NCBI GenBank assembly: GCA_044507625.1
Contig: JBIQJE010000015.1
Span: 1 to 64,000 of the forward strand
Length of the DNA stretch: 64,000 nt
Direction: 5' to 3'
Source: Hyphomicrobium_A sp044507625
GTDB lineage: Bacteria; Pseudomonadota; Alphaproteobacteria; Rhizobiales; Hyphomicrobiaceae
Below are positions 45,516 to 52,776 of this stretch, one piece after another. A program made the position numbers and the translations under genes. The stretch's first letter is position 1. Every line of letters starts with the position of its first letter. The notes below the pieces were generated by a model, which did no database searches, was not told the DNA's origin, and saw only the letters and a list, made by a program, of their open reading frames with translations.

Positions 45516-45874
45516 GCAAACGAACGCGCATCATCGGCTGCCTCGCAGCCCTCGCTGCCGGGCTGAGCGCCGGCATCGCCCACGCCGTGGAACTGCCCGC
45601 CAACGATTATCCGACCGCGGCGCGCGCAGACTACGTTTTCGCCTGCATGCAGGCAAATGGTCAAAATCGTGTCGTGCTGGAGAAGTGCGCCTGCTCCATC
45701 GACGCTATAGCTGCCCTGCTGCCTTACTCCGAGTACGAGGCGGCGGAGACGATCATGTCGGTGCGCCAGAAGGGCGGCGAAAGCGTCTCCATGTTCAACA
45801 GCTACGCGCCGCTGTTGGAGAAGGTGAAAAACCTCAAGCGGGCGCAGGTCGAAGCGGAGCTTCGCTGCTTCTAG
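45512..45874 (+). CDS. Small secreted cysteine-containing protein
   Basis: A 120-residue protein with a signal peptide (MSKRTRIIGCLAALAAGLSAGIAHA). The mature part contains DYVFACMQANGQ, VLEKCACSIDAIAALLPYSEYEAAETIMSVRQ and a C-terminal AEAELRCF-like end. The C(x)nKCAC pattern suggests disulfides or metal binding. It is translationally coupled to the preceding gene by a four-base overlap. Its last codons are duplicated downstream as a 25-bp tandem repeat. Confidence 0.75.
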   Translation: MSKRTRIIGCLAALAAGLSAGIAHAVELPANDYPTAARADYVFACMQANGQNRVVLEKCACSIDAIAALLPYSEYEAAETIMSVRQKGGESVSMFNSYAPLLEKVKNLKRAQVEAELRCF

Positions 45875-45975
45875 GAAGGCGGAGCTTCGCTGCTTCTAGG
45901 AAGGCGGAGCTTCGCTGCTTTTAGGAAGGCGGAGCTTCGCTGTTTGCGCTCGCCCTAGAGCGGAGCTTCGCCGCT
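45854..45975 (+). repeat. 25-bp tandem repeat copied from a gene's 3' end
   Basis: The unit GCGGAGCTTCGCTGCTTCTA plus GGAAG begins at 45854 inside the last codons of the preceding gene and includes its TAG. Copies start at 45879, 45904 and 45929 (the last diverges after 13-16 bases), and a partial core recurs at 45960. The first two copies are identical; the third has one change. Confidence 0.92.
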
Positions 45976-46012
45976 CGATGGGCGGCGGTTCGGGCACTCG
46001 AGCGGAATAAGA

Positions 46013-46038
46013 AAAGGGCGCCGATCGCGGCGCCCTTT
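46013..46038. terminator. Bidirectional rho-independent terminator
   Basis: AAAGGGCGCCG and CGGCGCCCTTT form an 11-bp perfect stem around ATCG. An A-run precedes it and T-rich ATCTTTT follows. It sits between two convergent genes (45512 plus, 46093 minus) and can serve both. Confidence 0.85.
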
Positions 46039-46092
46039 ATCTTTTCCAGCCGCTGCGAACCCATCGCCTGATTGGCGTGTCGCCAGGCTCCT

Positions 46093-46938
46093 TCAGGATG
46101 CTTTACCCGCCGATGAGGCCGTAAAGACCTTCCCATCGCTATCCGTCGCGGTCACCTCTATAGCGTCCTCCGAGCCGGGCGCGAAGGTGAAGCGGAAGTT
46201 CGGATTTTCGGAGATGGAAATTCCACCTTCCATTTTGAAAATCCGCTCACCGTCGCGCTTCACGTCCATCTCCTGGACGATCTTCATCGGCGTATACTGG
46301 CGCGTGACCTGATCCATCTGCATGCCCGTGAAATTCGGATGGCGGATCATCACCTGCGCCTCGCGCTGTGCGGGTGAGCGATCCTTCGCCTGTGCATCCG
46401 TGAACGTGCGGATCTGCATCTTGCCGAGGTTGGCAAGCGCTTCGTCCGCGTCCTTGGAAGCGGCGGCCGAGCAGCCCCCCGACGCCTTCACGAACTTCGT
46501 TGCCATGTGCAGCTTGCCGTCGGCTGTCTCGGCAATGGCGCGGATGTTGGAGTAGGTGTCGACCCGCACCCGGGTCGACAACATTCGGTCACCCTTGCCG
46601 GCCGCTTCGCCGAAGACGAAGCTCGCAGCGACGGGCGCTGGGTTCTTGTCGATGACGAGCGTCAGACGTTTCACTTCGCCGGCGGAGGCGGGGAGGCGCA
46701 TGGTGAGCGGTACCACCGCCGCATCCTCGGCGCGGTAGGGGGCCTCCAGCTCGACGACGCCGTCGTTTTCGATGACCTCGCGGTTGTCGAACACGTCGCG
46801 ATGGATGTCCTTCCAGGGATCATCGTCGGCAAAGACGGGCGTGCTCGTGCCCACGCCCATCGCAATGCTCGCGCCGAGCGCCAGCAGGGCGGCCAGCGCC
46901 AGAGAAAACCCGGTTCTTTTTATGGGCGTCGCTTTCAT
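46093..46938 (-). CDS. Quinoprotein dehydrogenase-associated SoxYZ-like carrier
   Basis: A 281-residue secreted protein. The signal peptide (MKATPIKRTGFSLALAALLALGASIAM) is followed by DDPWKDIHRDVFDNREVIENDGVVELEAPYRAEDAAVVPLTMRLP, a SoxY-like domain with KFVKASGGCSAA (candidate carrier Cys). A SoxZ-like domain (VMIRHPNFTGMQMDQVTRQYTPMKIVQEMDVK, GGISISENPNFRFTF) ends the chain. The family is a recurrent companion of PQQ dehydrogenases in the proposed quinoprotein relay system. ATG at 46938 follows GGAGGAAGCG. It is followed upstream by the relay metallohydrolase gene. Confidence 0.92.
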   Translation of the reverse strand: MKATPIKRTGFSLALAALLALGASIAMGVGTSTPVFADDDPWKDIHRDVFDNREVIENDGVVELEAPYRAEDAAVVPLTMRLPASAGEVKRLTLVIDKNPAPVAASFVFGEAAGKGDRMLSTRVRVDTYSNIRAIAETADGKLHMATKFVKASGGCSAAASKDADEALANLGKMQIRTFTDAQAKDRSPAQREAQVMIRHPNFTGMQMDQVTRQYTPMKIVQEMDVKRDGERIFKMEGGISISENPNFRFTFAPGSEDAIEVTATDSDGKVFTASSAGKAS

Positions 46939-46970
46939 CGCTTCCTCCGCGTCCCGCGTCCGCTTGCCTG

Positions 46971-47939
46971 TTACTCCCATTCGAGTTCGGCAAAAGCAGC
47001 AGAAACGTTGCGTGCATGATACTCTTTGAAGAGCAGCCACGCATCCTTTTCGGAAAGCCCAACCGTTTCCGCGGCCTCGGCCAGTGTTCGCCCTTCCTTG
47101 ATCTTGGCGCGAACTTCCTGAGCGATTTTCGCAAGATAGCGCTTTTCCGCAGCGATAGCCGCGGGCCAGGGCATTTGTTCCGGCCCGTGCCCGGGAACGG
47201 CACGCTTTATGTTGGTGCGCGTAGCGAGATCATCGAGGAGCGCCAGCCAGCCCCGGATCGAGCCGTCGAGCGCTGGGACATGCCGGGCGAACAGCAGATC
47301 ACCCAGAAAAAGCGTCCCGGTCTTCTCGTCGAAGACGGTGACGTCGTTATCCGTATGTGCCGTCGGGTGGGCTTCTACGAGCAGCTTGCGGTCTCCCAGG
47401 TCCAGCTCGAGCCGGTCCTTCACGAGTTCTGTCGGAGGCAGGATGCGCGTGCCGTCGAAGGCTTCGCCCAGGAGCTCGCGGTTGATGGTGAGATAGCGGT
47501 CCTCCCGCGCCGCGAGCGCCCGCGGCAGCTTCGCGTGACCGACGAACTGTGGATTTTCCCCCGCGAAGGCGGCGTTTCCGAAAATGTGATCGGGGTGCAT
47601 GTGAGTGTTGATCACATAGCGGACCGGCAGCTTCGTGCGCTCCCGGATGGCCGCCAGTAGCGCCGCGCCAACCCGCGGGCTGCCGCCGGTGTCGATCACC
47701 GCAACACCGTCCCGTCCGATGATGAAGCCGGCATTGGACGTGTCGCCGGAGTTGCGCGGCGTGAAGATCTCGTACCGGCCCTCATGCACGAACACGCCGG
47801 GCGCGATCTCCCGCACCGGAAGGGGCTCGATAGCCCACCCGGGCGAGGTGAATGCGAGCAATGAAGCCAGCGCAAAAAGTACCTTAAGGCTTGGGAAATA
47901 TTCCCGAAAATTGCCTCCAAAGCGTGGATGAAGGTCCAT
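46971..47939 (-). CDS. Quinoprotein relay system zinc metallohydrolase (type 2-like)
   Basis: A 322-residue exported metallo-beta-lactamase-fold protein. Its zinc motif is VINTHMHPDHIFGNAAF; HPTAHTDNDVTVF, FLGDLLFARHVPALDG and AVPGHGP provide the further ligands. The N-terminus carries a signal segment (LKVLFALASLLAFTSPGWA). The family co-occurs with the SoxYZ-like carrier next to PQQ dehydrogenases (family knowledge); the substrate is unknown. ATG at 47939 is preceded by GGAAGGAG. It is divergent from xoxF with a gap of about 510 bases. Confidence 0.9.
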   Translation of the reverse strand: MDLHPRFGGNFREYFPSLKVLFALASLLAFTSPGWAIEPLPVREIAPGVFVHEGRYEIFTPRNSGDTSNAGFIIGRDGVAVIDTGGSPRVGAALLAAIRERTKLPVRYVINTHMHPDHIFGNAAFAGENPQFVGHAKLPRALAAREDRYLTINRELLGEAFDGTRILPPTELVKDRLELDLGDRKLLVEAHPTAHTDNDVTVFDEKTGTLFLGDLLFARHVPALDGSIRGWLALLDDLATRTNIKRAVPGHGPEQMPWPAAIAAEKRYLAKIAQEVRAKIKEGRTLAEAAETVGLSEKDAWLLFKEYHARNVSAAFAELEWE

Positions 47940-48136
47940 CAACTCGCTCCTTCCGGATGCCTGCCCGAAACCTCATCTTCGATCACGGAAGCGCGAGCGC
48001 TCCGTGATGTCGGCCGATCCTGCTGGCGGAGAGAATCCATCCGTCGTGGTGCGCAAGTTAGCGGCTCCGCGGCGCGATGGCGAAGCCTCGCGCACGCGCT
48101 GAGCAGTGGAAATAGGCCCGTATTTGCGAGTTGTCG

Positions 48137-48165
48137 TGCGTCGCAACATTTTTTGCCGCGACGCA
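48137..48165. promoter_or_regulatory. Inverted repeat, candidate operator
   Basis: TGCGTCGC (48137-48144) and GCGACGCA (48158-48165) are perfect inverted arms with a 13-base spacer, and the similarity extends a few bases outward (GTTGTCG / CAACAAC). It is located in the divergent xoxF control region. Confidence 0.5.
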
Positions 48166-48213
48166 ACAACACGCGATGGGATACGACAGAATTTACGTCA
48201 ACCATCTTGTCCT

Positions 48214-48231
48214 ATTCACGGACGCGTGAAT
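48214..48231. promoter_or_regulatory. Palindrome upstream of xoxF, candidate operator
   Basis: ATTCACG-GACG-CGTGAAT, a perfect 7-bp inverted repeat with a 4-base spacer, about 220 bases before the xoxF ATG. The symmetric spacing suits a dimeric regulator (inference). Confidence 0.5.
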
Positions 48232-48450
48232 TTTCGTGACCGGATCGTCTTGCGGTCGGGAAAAAAAAGTGCGTAGATGTGCCGCGGTGTGACACGGCAT
48301 CCAGGGCGAGACTGGCATCAGCCAGCAATCTGGGTCGATCGCCAAGGGAGCAAAGAAGGGGAAACCCCGATCCCAGAACGTAGGGTGTGAGGCGCTGCTG
48401 TTCACCACCGCTTGCAAGCGTGGCAAGAACCTTAAAATGGAGGAAGCGCA

Positions 48451-50271
48451 ATGCGCAAAAGCGTATTCGCAGGTGCATTGGTTGCGACGGCTGCCCTCGC
48501 GGCACCGGCGTTGGCCAATGATAGCGTTCTCAAGTGTATTGAGGACGAGAATAACTGGTGCATGCAGCAGAAGAACTATTCTGCAACCCGCTATTCGAAG
48601 CTCGACCAGATCAACACGAAGAACGTCGGCAGCCTGAAGGTCGCCTGGACGTTCTCGACGGGCGTGCTGCGCGGTCACGAGGGCTCTCCCCTCGTCATCG
48701 GCAACATGATGTATCTCCACACGCCGTTCCCGAACATCGTCTACGCTCTCAACCTCGATGACGAGAACAAGATCGTTTGGAAGTACGAGCCCAAGCAGGA
48801 TCCGTCGGTGATCCCCGTTATGTGCTGCGACACCGTTAACCGCGGTCTGCAGTACGCCGACGGCAAGCTGTTCCTCTACCAGGCCGACACGACGCTCGTC
48901 GCTCTCGATGCCAAGACCGGCAAAGAGGTTTGGAAAGCCGTCAACGGCGATCCGAAGCGCGGTGAGACCGGTACGGCTGCCGCCCTCGTCGTCAACGACG
49001 TGGTGATGGTTGGTATCTCGGGTGCCGAGTTCGGCGTCCGCTGCTTCTTCACCGGTTACGACATCAACTCCGGCAAGATGCTGTGGCGCGGCTACTCCAT
49101 GGGCCCGGATGATGAGATCCTGTTCAACCCCGAGAAGACGATGTCTCTCGGCAAGCCGGTTGGTAAGGACTCCTCGCTCAAGACCTGGACCGGTGACCAG
49201 TGGAAGCTGGGCGGCGGCTCGATCTGGGGCTGGTACGCCTGGGATCCCAAGCTGAACCTCGTCTACTACGGCACGGGTAACCCGTCGACGTGGAACCCGG
49301 CTCAGCGCGCTGGACCGGACGGCAAGCAGATCGACCAGAAGTGGTCGATGTCCATCATCGCCCGTAACCCGAAGACCGGTGAGGCCGCCTGGGCTTACCA
49401 GATGACCCCGTTCGACGAGTGGGACTATGACGGCGTCAACGAGATGATTCTCGTCGACGACATGGAGATCAAGGGCAAGAAGCACAACGTGCTTGTGCAC
49501 TTCGATCGCAACGGTCTCGGCTACACCGTCGACCGCACGACCGGCATCCCGCTGGTTGCCGAGAAGTACGACCCCGCCGTCAACTGGACGACTGGCGTCG
49601 ATCTCGACCCCAAGAGCCCGACCTACGGTCGCCCGTCGGTCGTCGCTTCCAAGTCGACGTTCCTGAACGGTCCCGACGTCAACACCACCGACGTCTGCCC
49701 GGCCGCTCTTGGAACGAAGGACCAGCAGCCGGCTTCCTACTCTCCGCTGACGGGTCTCTTCTACGTGCCGACGAACCACGTCTGCATGGATTATGAGCCC
49801 TTCAAGGTCGAGTACACCGCCGGTCAGCCGTACGTCGGCGCCACGCTCTCCATGTATCCGCCGAAGGGCGAGAGCCACATGGGCAACTTCATCGCGTGGG
49901 ATGCTGCCAACGGTAAGATCGTCTGGTCGAACAAGGAGCAGTTCTCGGTGTGGTCGGGTGTTCTCACCACCGCTGGCGGCATCGCCTGCGTCGGCACCCT
50001 CGAGGGCTACTTCAAGTGCGTCGATCAGAAGGACGGCAAGGAGCTGTACAAGAACCGTACGCCTTCCGGCATCATCGGTAACGTCTTCACCTACGGCCAT
50101 AAGGGCAAGCAGTACGTCGGCGTCTTCTCGGGCGTCGGTGGTTGGGCCGGCATCGGTCTGGCTGCTGGTCTGACCAACCCGACCGACGGTCTGGGTGCTG
50201 TGGGTGGCTACGCTGGTCTCAACAGCTACACCGCTCTCGGTGGCTCGCTGACCGTGTGGACGCTGCCATAA
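48451..50271 (+). CDS. xoxF: Lanthanide-dependent methanol dehydrogenase XoxF
   Basis: Periplasmic PQQ enzyme oxidising methanol. The 606 residues comprise a signal peptide (MRKSVFAGALVATAALAAPALA) and an eight-bladed propeller. The vicinal disulfide is Cys125-Cys126 in VMCCDTVNRG. The Asp pair in FDEWDYDGVNE (Asp325 and Asp327) marks the lanthanide type: Ca-dependent MxaF has Ala at the second position. Blade motifs such as GSIWGWYAWDPKLNLVYYGTGNPSTWNP are intact. GGAGG precedes the ATG. Codon use favours a narrow set with more third-position T/C than the neighbours, as in very highly expressed genes. It heads xoxFGJ. Its clade looks like XoxF5 (inference). Confidence 0.97.
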   Translation: MRKSVFAGALVATAALAAPALANDSVLKCIEDENNWCMQQKNYSATRYSKLDQINTKNVGSLKVAWTFSTGVLRGHEGSPLVIGNMMYLHTPFPNIVYALNLDDENKIVWKYEPKQDPSVIPVMCCDTVNRGLQYADGKLFLYQADTTLVALDAKTGKEVWKAVNGDPKRGETGTAAALVVNDVVMVGISGAEFGVRCFFTGYDINSGKMLWRGYSMGPDDEILFNPEKTMSLGKPVGKDSSLKTWTGDQWKLGGGSIWGWYAWDPKLNLVYYGTGNPSTWNPAQRAGPDGKQIDQKWSMSIIARNPKTGEAAWAYQMTPFDEWDYDGVNEMILVDDMEIKGKKHNVLVHFDRNGLGYTVDRTTGIPLVAEKYDPAVNWTTGVDLDPKSPTYGRPSVVASKSTFLNGPDVNTTDVCPAALGTKDQQPASYSPLTGLFYVPTNHVCMDYEPFKVEYTAGQPYVGATLSMYPPKGESHMGNFIAWDAANGKIVWSNKEQFSVWSGVLTTAGGIACVGTLEGYFKCVDQKDGKELYKNRTPSGIIGNVFTYGHKGKQYVGVFSGVGGWAGIGLAAGLTNPTDGLGAVGGYAGLNSYTALGGSLTVWTLP

Positions 50272-50294
50272 GTTGAGGGTGACCTCTGAAACTG

Positions 50295-50321
50295 GACCGG
50301 CGCGGGTTTCCCGCGCCGGTC
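50295..50321 (+). terminator. Hairpin after xoxF, probable attenuating terminator
   Basis: GACCGGCGCGGG and CCCGCGCCGGTC form a 12-bp perfect stem with a TTT loop, 24 bases after the xoxF stop, followed by TATTCTG. It lacks a long T-run, so it could act as a partial terminator or as a 3' stabiliser giving more xoxF than xoxGJ transcript. Confidence 0.7.
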
Positions 50322-50491
50322 TATTCTGTGAACGGGCACGACCCTGGCCCATGAGGCGCTGTGCACTGCGGCTGTCATTTCGCAACGCAACATACGGAAG
50401 ACTATGACATTTTGCCCGTTGCACTCTTCCAATCTGCAGCCCAAATGAGCACATATCTTTGCCCATAAGCCTGAGAAGATAGGGGAAACGC

Positions 50492-51073
50492 GTGAGAAGG
50501 ATCAGCTTTGCTGCCGCTGCCGTTGCCGGGATTGCACTTGCGTGCGCATTCGGGACGGCAAATGCTGAGGACGTTGCGCCCGGCATGCAAAAAGAGGTGA
50601 CGCTGCCGGATGGCTGCATCTCGCAGGAGGGAGCGGAATTCAAAGACGGGAAGTGGGTCCTGCCCGATGGCACGCCGACGTTCCGCGTTTGCAAGAAGGA
50701 CGGCAACATCGTCGTCGACTGGGCCACCTACAACGGCTACCGCCGCTATCACGGCGAGTGCCACGTGTGCCACGGTCCGAATGGTCTGGGCTCGACGTAT
50801 GCACCTGCCCTCGCCGATTCTCTCAAGACGATGGACTACGGAACATTCCTCGGCGTCGTCGCCAGCGGCCGCACGCGCGATGAAGCCGGTACCAAGTTTG
50901 TGATGCCCGCGTTCGGCGACAACAAGAACGTGATGTGCTTCATCAACGATCTGTATTCATACCTCAAGGCGCGCTCCTTCGCCGATGCGCTTCCGGCCGG
51001 TCAGCTGGGTGGACGCAACCGCGACGAGAAGCCCGAAGAGGCCAAACAAGCTGAGAAGGATTGCCTTGGCTAA
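50492..51073 (+). CDS. xoxG: Cytochrome c XoxG, electron acceptor of XoxF
   Basis: A 193-residue periplasmic c-type cytochrome. It has a signal peptide (to GTANAED), the haem motif CHVCH in YRRYHGECHVCHGPNGLGSTYAP, and a candidate axial Met in KFVMPAFGDNKNVMCFINDLYSYLKARS. Position directly after xoxF identifies it as XoxG. The C-terminal tail is charged (NRDEKPEEAKQAEKDCLG). It overlaps the start of xoxJ. Confidence 0.95.
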   Translation: MRRISFAAAAVAGIALACAFGTANAEDVAPGMQKEVTLPDGCISQEGAEFKDGKWVLPDGTPTFRVCKKDGNIVVDWATYNGYRRYHGECHVCHGPNGLGSTYAPALADSLKTMDYGTFLGVVASGRTRDEAGTKFVMPAFGDNKNVMCFINDLYSYLKARSFADALPAGQLGGRNRDEKPEEAKQAEKDCLG

Positions 51074-51929
51074 TCCACTTCACATCGTGCAATGGGCAGG
51101 GGCCGCCATCGGCGGCCTCGCCCTCCTTTGCGCTGCCACCGGTGCGCTCGCTGCTGAAGGGCATCGCGCCGACCTCGTGAACCGCAAGGTTCTGCGCGTG
51201 TGCGCCGACCCGGCGAACATGCCTTTCTCCAACGAGAAGCGGGAAGGCTTTGAGAATAAGATCGCCGACATCATTGGCGACGAACTCAAGGTTCCCGTCG
51301 AATACACCTGGTTTCCGCAGGCTGTCGGCTTCACGCGCAATACGCTGCTGGCCAAGCGCTGCGATGTCATCATCAGTACCGGTCAGGGCGACGATCTCGT
51401 CCTCAACACCAACGCGCTTTATCGCTCGGCCTATGCGCTCGTCTTCAAGCCCGGCACCGGCCTCGACGGTGTCGACAGCATTTTTGATCCGCGCCTGAAA
51501 GGGAAGACGATCGGTGCTGTGCAGGGGTCGCCCTCCGCCGATCTCGTTGCCAAGGCCGGGCTGATGGGCAAGGCCCGCCCCTATCGCCTCGTCGTCGATC
51601 GCCGCTTTGAGGATCCTTCCGCCGAGATGGTCAAGGACATCCGCGATGGATCGATCGACGCCGGTGTCATGTGGGGTCCGATCGCGGGTTACTACGCCAC
51701 GCACGGCGGCGAGAAGCTGACCGTTGTGCCGCTCATCAAGGATGCGGGCAAAGCCGGACGCATCGATTTCCGCATCACCATGGGCGTCCGCCAGGGCGAC
51801 GATCTGTGGAAACGTCAGCTCAATGACGTGATCCGCAAGCGCCAGGCCGACATCGACAAGGTTCTCCTCCAGTACGGTGTGCCGATGATCGATGAGGACA
51901 ACAAGCCGATCACGGCGCCGCGCAGCTAA
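51066..51929 (+). CDS. xoxJ: XoxJ, quinoprotein-associated periplasmic binding protein
   Basis: A 287-residue solute-binding-protein fold (MoxJ/XoxJ type). After a signal segment (WAGAAIGGLALLCAATGALAA) come VLRVCADPANMPFSNEKREGFENKIADIIGDEL, QAVGFTRNTLLAKRCDVIISTGQGDDLV, GKTIGAVQGSPSADLV and AGVMWGPIAGYYATHGG. XoxJ is thought to bind and mature XoxF. The start is taken as TTG at 51066, behind GAGAAGGA, overlapping xoxG by eight bases; no ATG fits before the signal segment. It is the last gene of xoxFGJ. Confidence 0.92.
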   Translation: MANPLHIVQWAGAAIGGLALLCAATGALAAEGHRADLVNRKVLRVCADPANMPFSNEKREGFENKIADIIGDELKVPVEYTWFPQAVGFTRNTLLAKRCDVIISTGQGDDLVLNTNALYRSAYALVFKPGTGLDGVDSIFDPRLKGKTIGAVQGSPSADLVAKAGLMGKARPYRLVVDRRFEDPSAEMVKDIRDGSIDAGVMWGPIAGYYATHGGEKLTVVPLIKDAGKAGRIDFRITMGVRQGDDLWKRQLNDVIRKRQADIDKVLLQYGVPMIDEDNKPITAPRS

Positions 51930-52005
51930 AGGCTTGGCGCGAGTTGAGGCGCCTTCGTGCGCCCGCTTTTCCAGCGCGGCAGCGCACGTCCCCCAGCAGC
52001 AACAA

Positions 52006-52034
52006 AGCCGGCGGCTCCCGCCGGCTTTTTCTTT
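52006..52034 (+). terminator. Rho-independent terminator of xoxFGJ
   Basis: AGCCGGCGG and CCGCCGGCT form a 9-bp perfect stem with a CTC loop (52006-52026), followed by TTTTCTTT. The last eight bases (52027-52034) are the left target duplication of the IS1595-family element, which therefore inserted in the terminator T-tract. Confidence 0.88.
52027..52034. repeat. Left 8-bp target-site duplication
   Basis: TTTTCTTT, repeated exactly at 54667-54674 on the other side of the element. Eight bases is the duplication length of the IS1595 family. Confidence 0.85.
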
Positions 52035-52057
52035 GGCGATTATCCGGTTGACAAACC
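52035..52057. repeat. Left terminal inverted repeat
   Basis: Begins GGCGATTATCCGGTTGACA and ends AACC. It matches the reverse complement of 54644-54666 except for the first base. The TTGACA inside it could act as an outward or inward -35 element. Confidence 0.87.
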
Positions 52058-52098
52058 ACGCCATTGTTAACTAAATCATCCTCAACCGGAGGATGCGC

Positions 52099-52427
52099 AT
52101 GGCTCATTCCAACTACTCGGTTACGTTCCGCATCGCTAATAAGACGATCAACGGCAAAACCTATAACGACCGGCGAGATCGGCTCGTAGAGAATGTTAGG
52201 GCTGAGCAGCTTGGTTTCTTGGTTTCTGGGACGAGCCGACTTCTTTCATGCTCGTAGAGCCCGCGCTCGACACAAATGAGTTCAGTCGGCGAGCCGTCCA
52301 GGGACTTGCGAAGGAGGACTTAGTGTTCATCTTCGACCCGACCGATATGTCCGCCTGTTACTTCGGGGACGTGCAGCACGTAGGCGTGCTTCTGTCATTC
52401 TTCCCGAAGGCAAAGAAAGTGGAATGA
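52099..52427 (+). pseudogene. Passenger gene broken by an 8-bp tandem duplication
   Basis: ATG at 52099 follows GGAGG. Codons read MAHSNYSVTFRIANKTINGK to RAEQLG, then TTGGTTTC is repeated (52211-52218 and 52219-52226), shifting the frame and giving an early stop. Removing one copy restores 106 residues: QLGFWDEPTSFMLVEPALD, FIFDPTDMSACYFGD, VLLSFFPKAKKVE. The intact form looks like a small soluble protein of unknown family. The repair is exact, so the break may be recent, phase-variable by slippage, or a sequencing artefact. Confidence 0.75.
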
Positions 52428-52526
52428 ACGTCAACCGCTACACGCATGGCTCTGGCAAACGCCATCGTAAGGCGCAGCCGGAGCTTCGCTATATTGGCCA
52501 TAGAGTATCCCAAGGGTGATACGCGC

Positions 52527-52763
52527 TCACTTTGCGGTCTTTTTTGCCCGCTTCTCCGATGTGGGCTTGGGTGGCGATGCTGCCACCCTTTTAAGCTTGG
52601 TATCGAAGGCGTCTTCTGTATCATCACACCCGAACTCACGAGCCGCCGCCGCAAACTTTCTCGCCTGACCTCTGTTTTGGTCTCTAGTTCCACCCAGGCT
52701 AGACATCATCTTTTTCAATCGCTTCGAGTGACCCGGATCATCCGCGGCAGTCGGTAACTCCAT
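52527..52763 (-). CDS. Small passenger protein of unknown function
   Basis: A 78-residue charged protein: MELPTAADDPGHSKRLKKM, then DQNRGQARKFAAAAREFGCDDTEDAFDTKLKRVAASPP and a Lys-rich end (SEKRAKKTAK). The A-x-E-x-GC-DD-x-E-x-AFD-x-x-L-x-x-(I/V)-A-x-x-PP pattern recurs in small bacterial proteins near accessory genes (recognition by eye). Start ATG follows AAAAAGGG. It is divergent from the DUF3800 gene with a 13-base gap, so the two probably share a control region. The pair layout would suit a regulator or antitoxin beside an effector (inference only). Confidence 0.6.
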   Translation of the reverse strand: MELPTAADDPGHSKRLKKMMSSLGGTRDQNRGQARKFAAAAREFGCDDTEDAFDTKLKRVAASPPKPTSEKRAKKTAK

Positions 52764-52776
52764 ACCCTTTTTGATC

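Larger units (their letters stand above)
47940..48450. promoter_or_regulatory. Divergent control region between the relay genes and xoxF
   Basis: About 510 bases without a supportable gene. The long antisense frame across xoxF extends here but is a high-GC shadow. It holds two inverted repeats (48137-48165 and 48214-48231), an A8-tract near 48263, and a ribosome site GGAGGAAGCGC directly before the xoxF ATG. The xoxF transcript probably has a long 5' leader (inference). No -10/-35 pair could be fixed. Confidence 0.6.

Noticed and set aside
48193..50727. Very long open frame antisense to xoxF (844 codons)
   Set aside because: It mirrors xoxF codon for codon, has no ribosome site or recognisable domain and low-complexity composition. 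Long antisense frames are expected opposite strongly biased high-GC genes.
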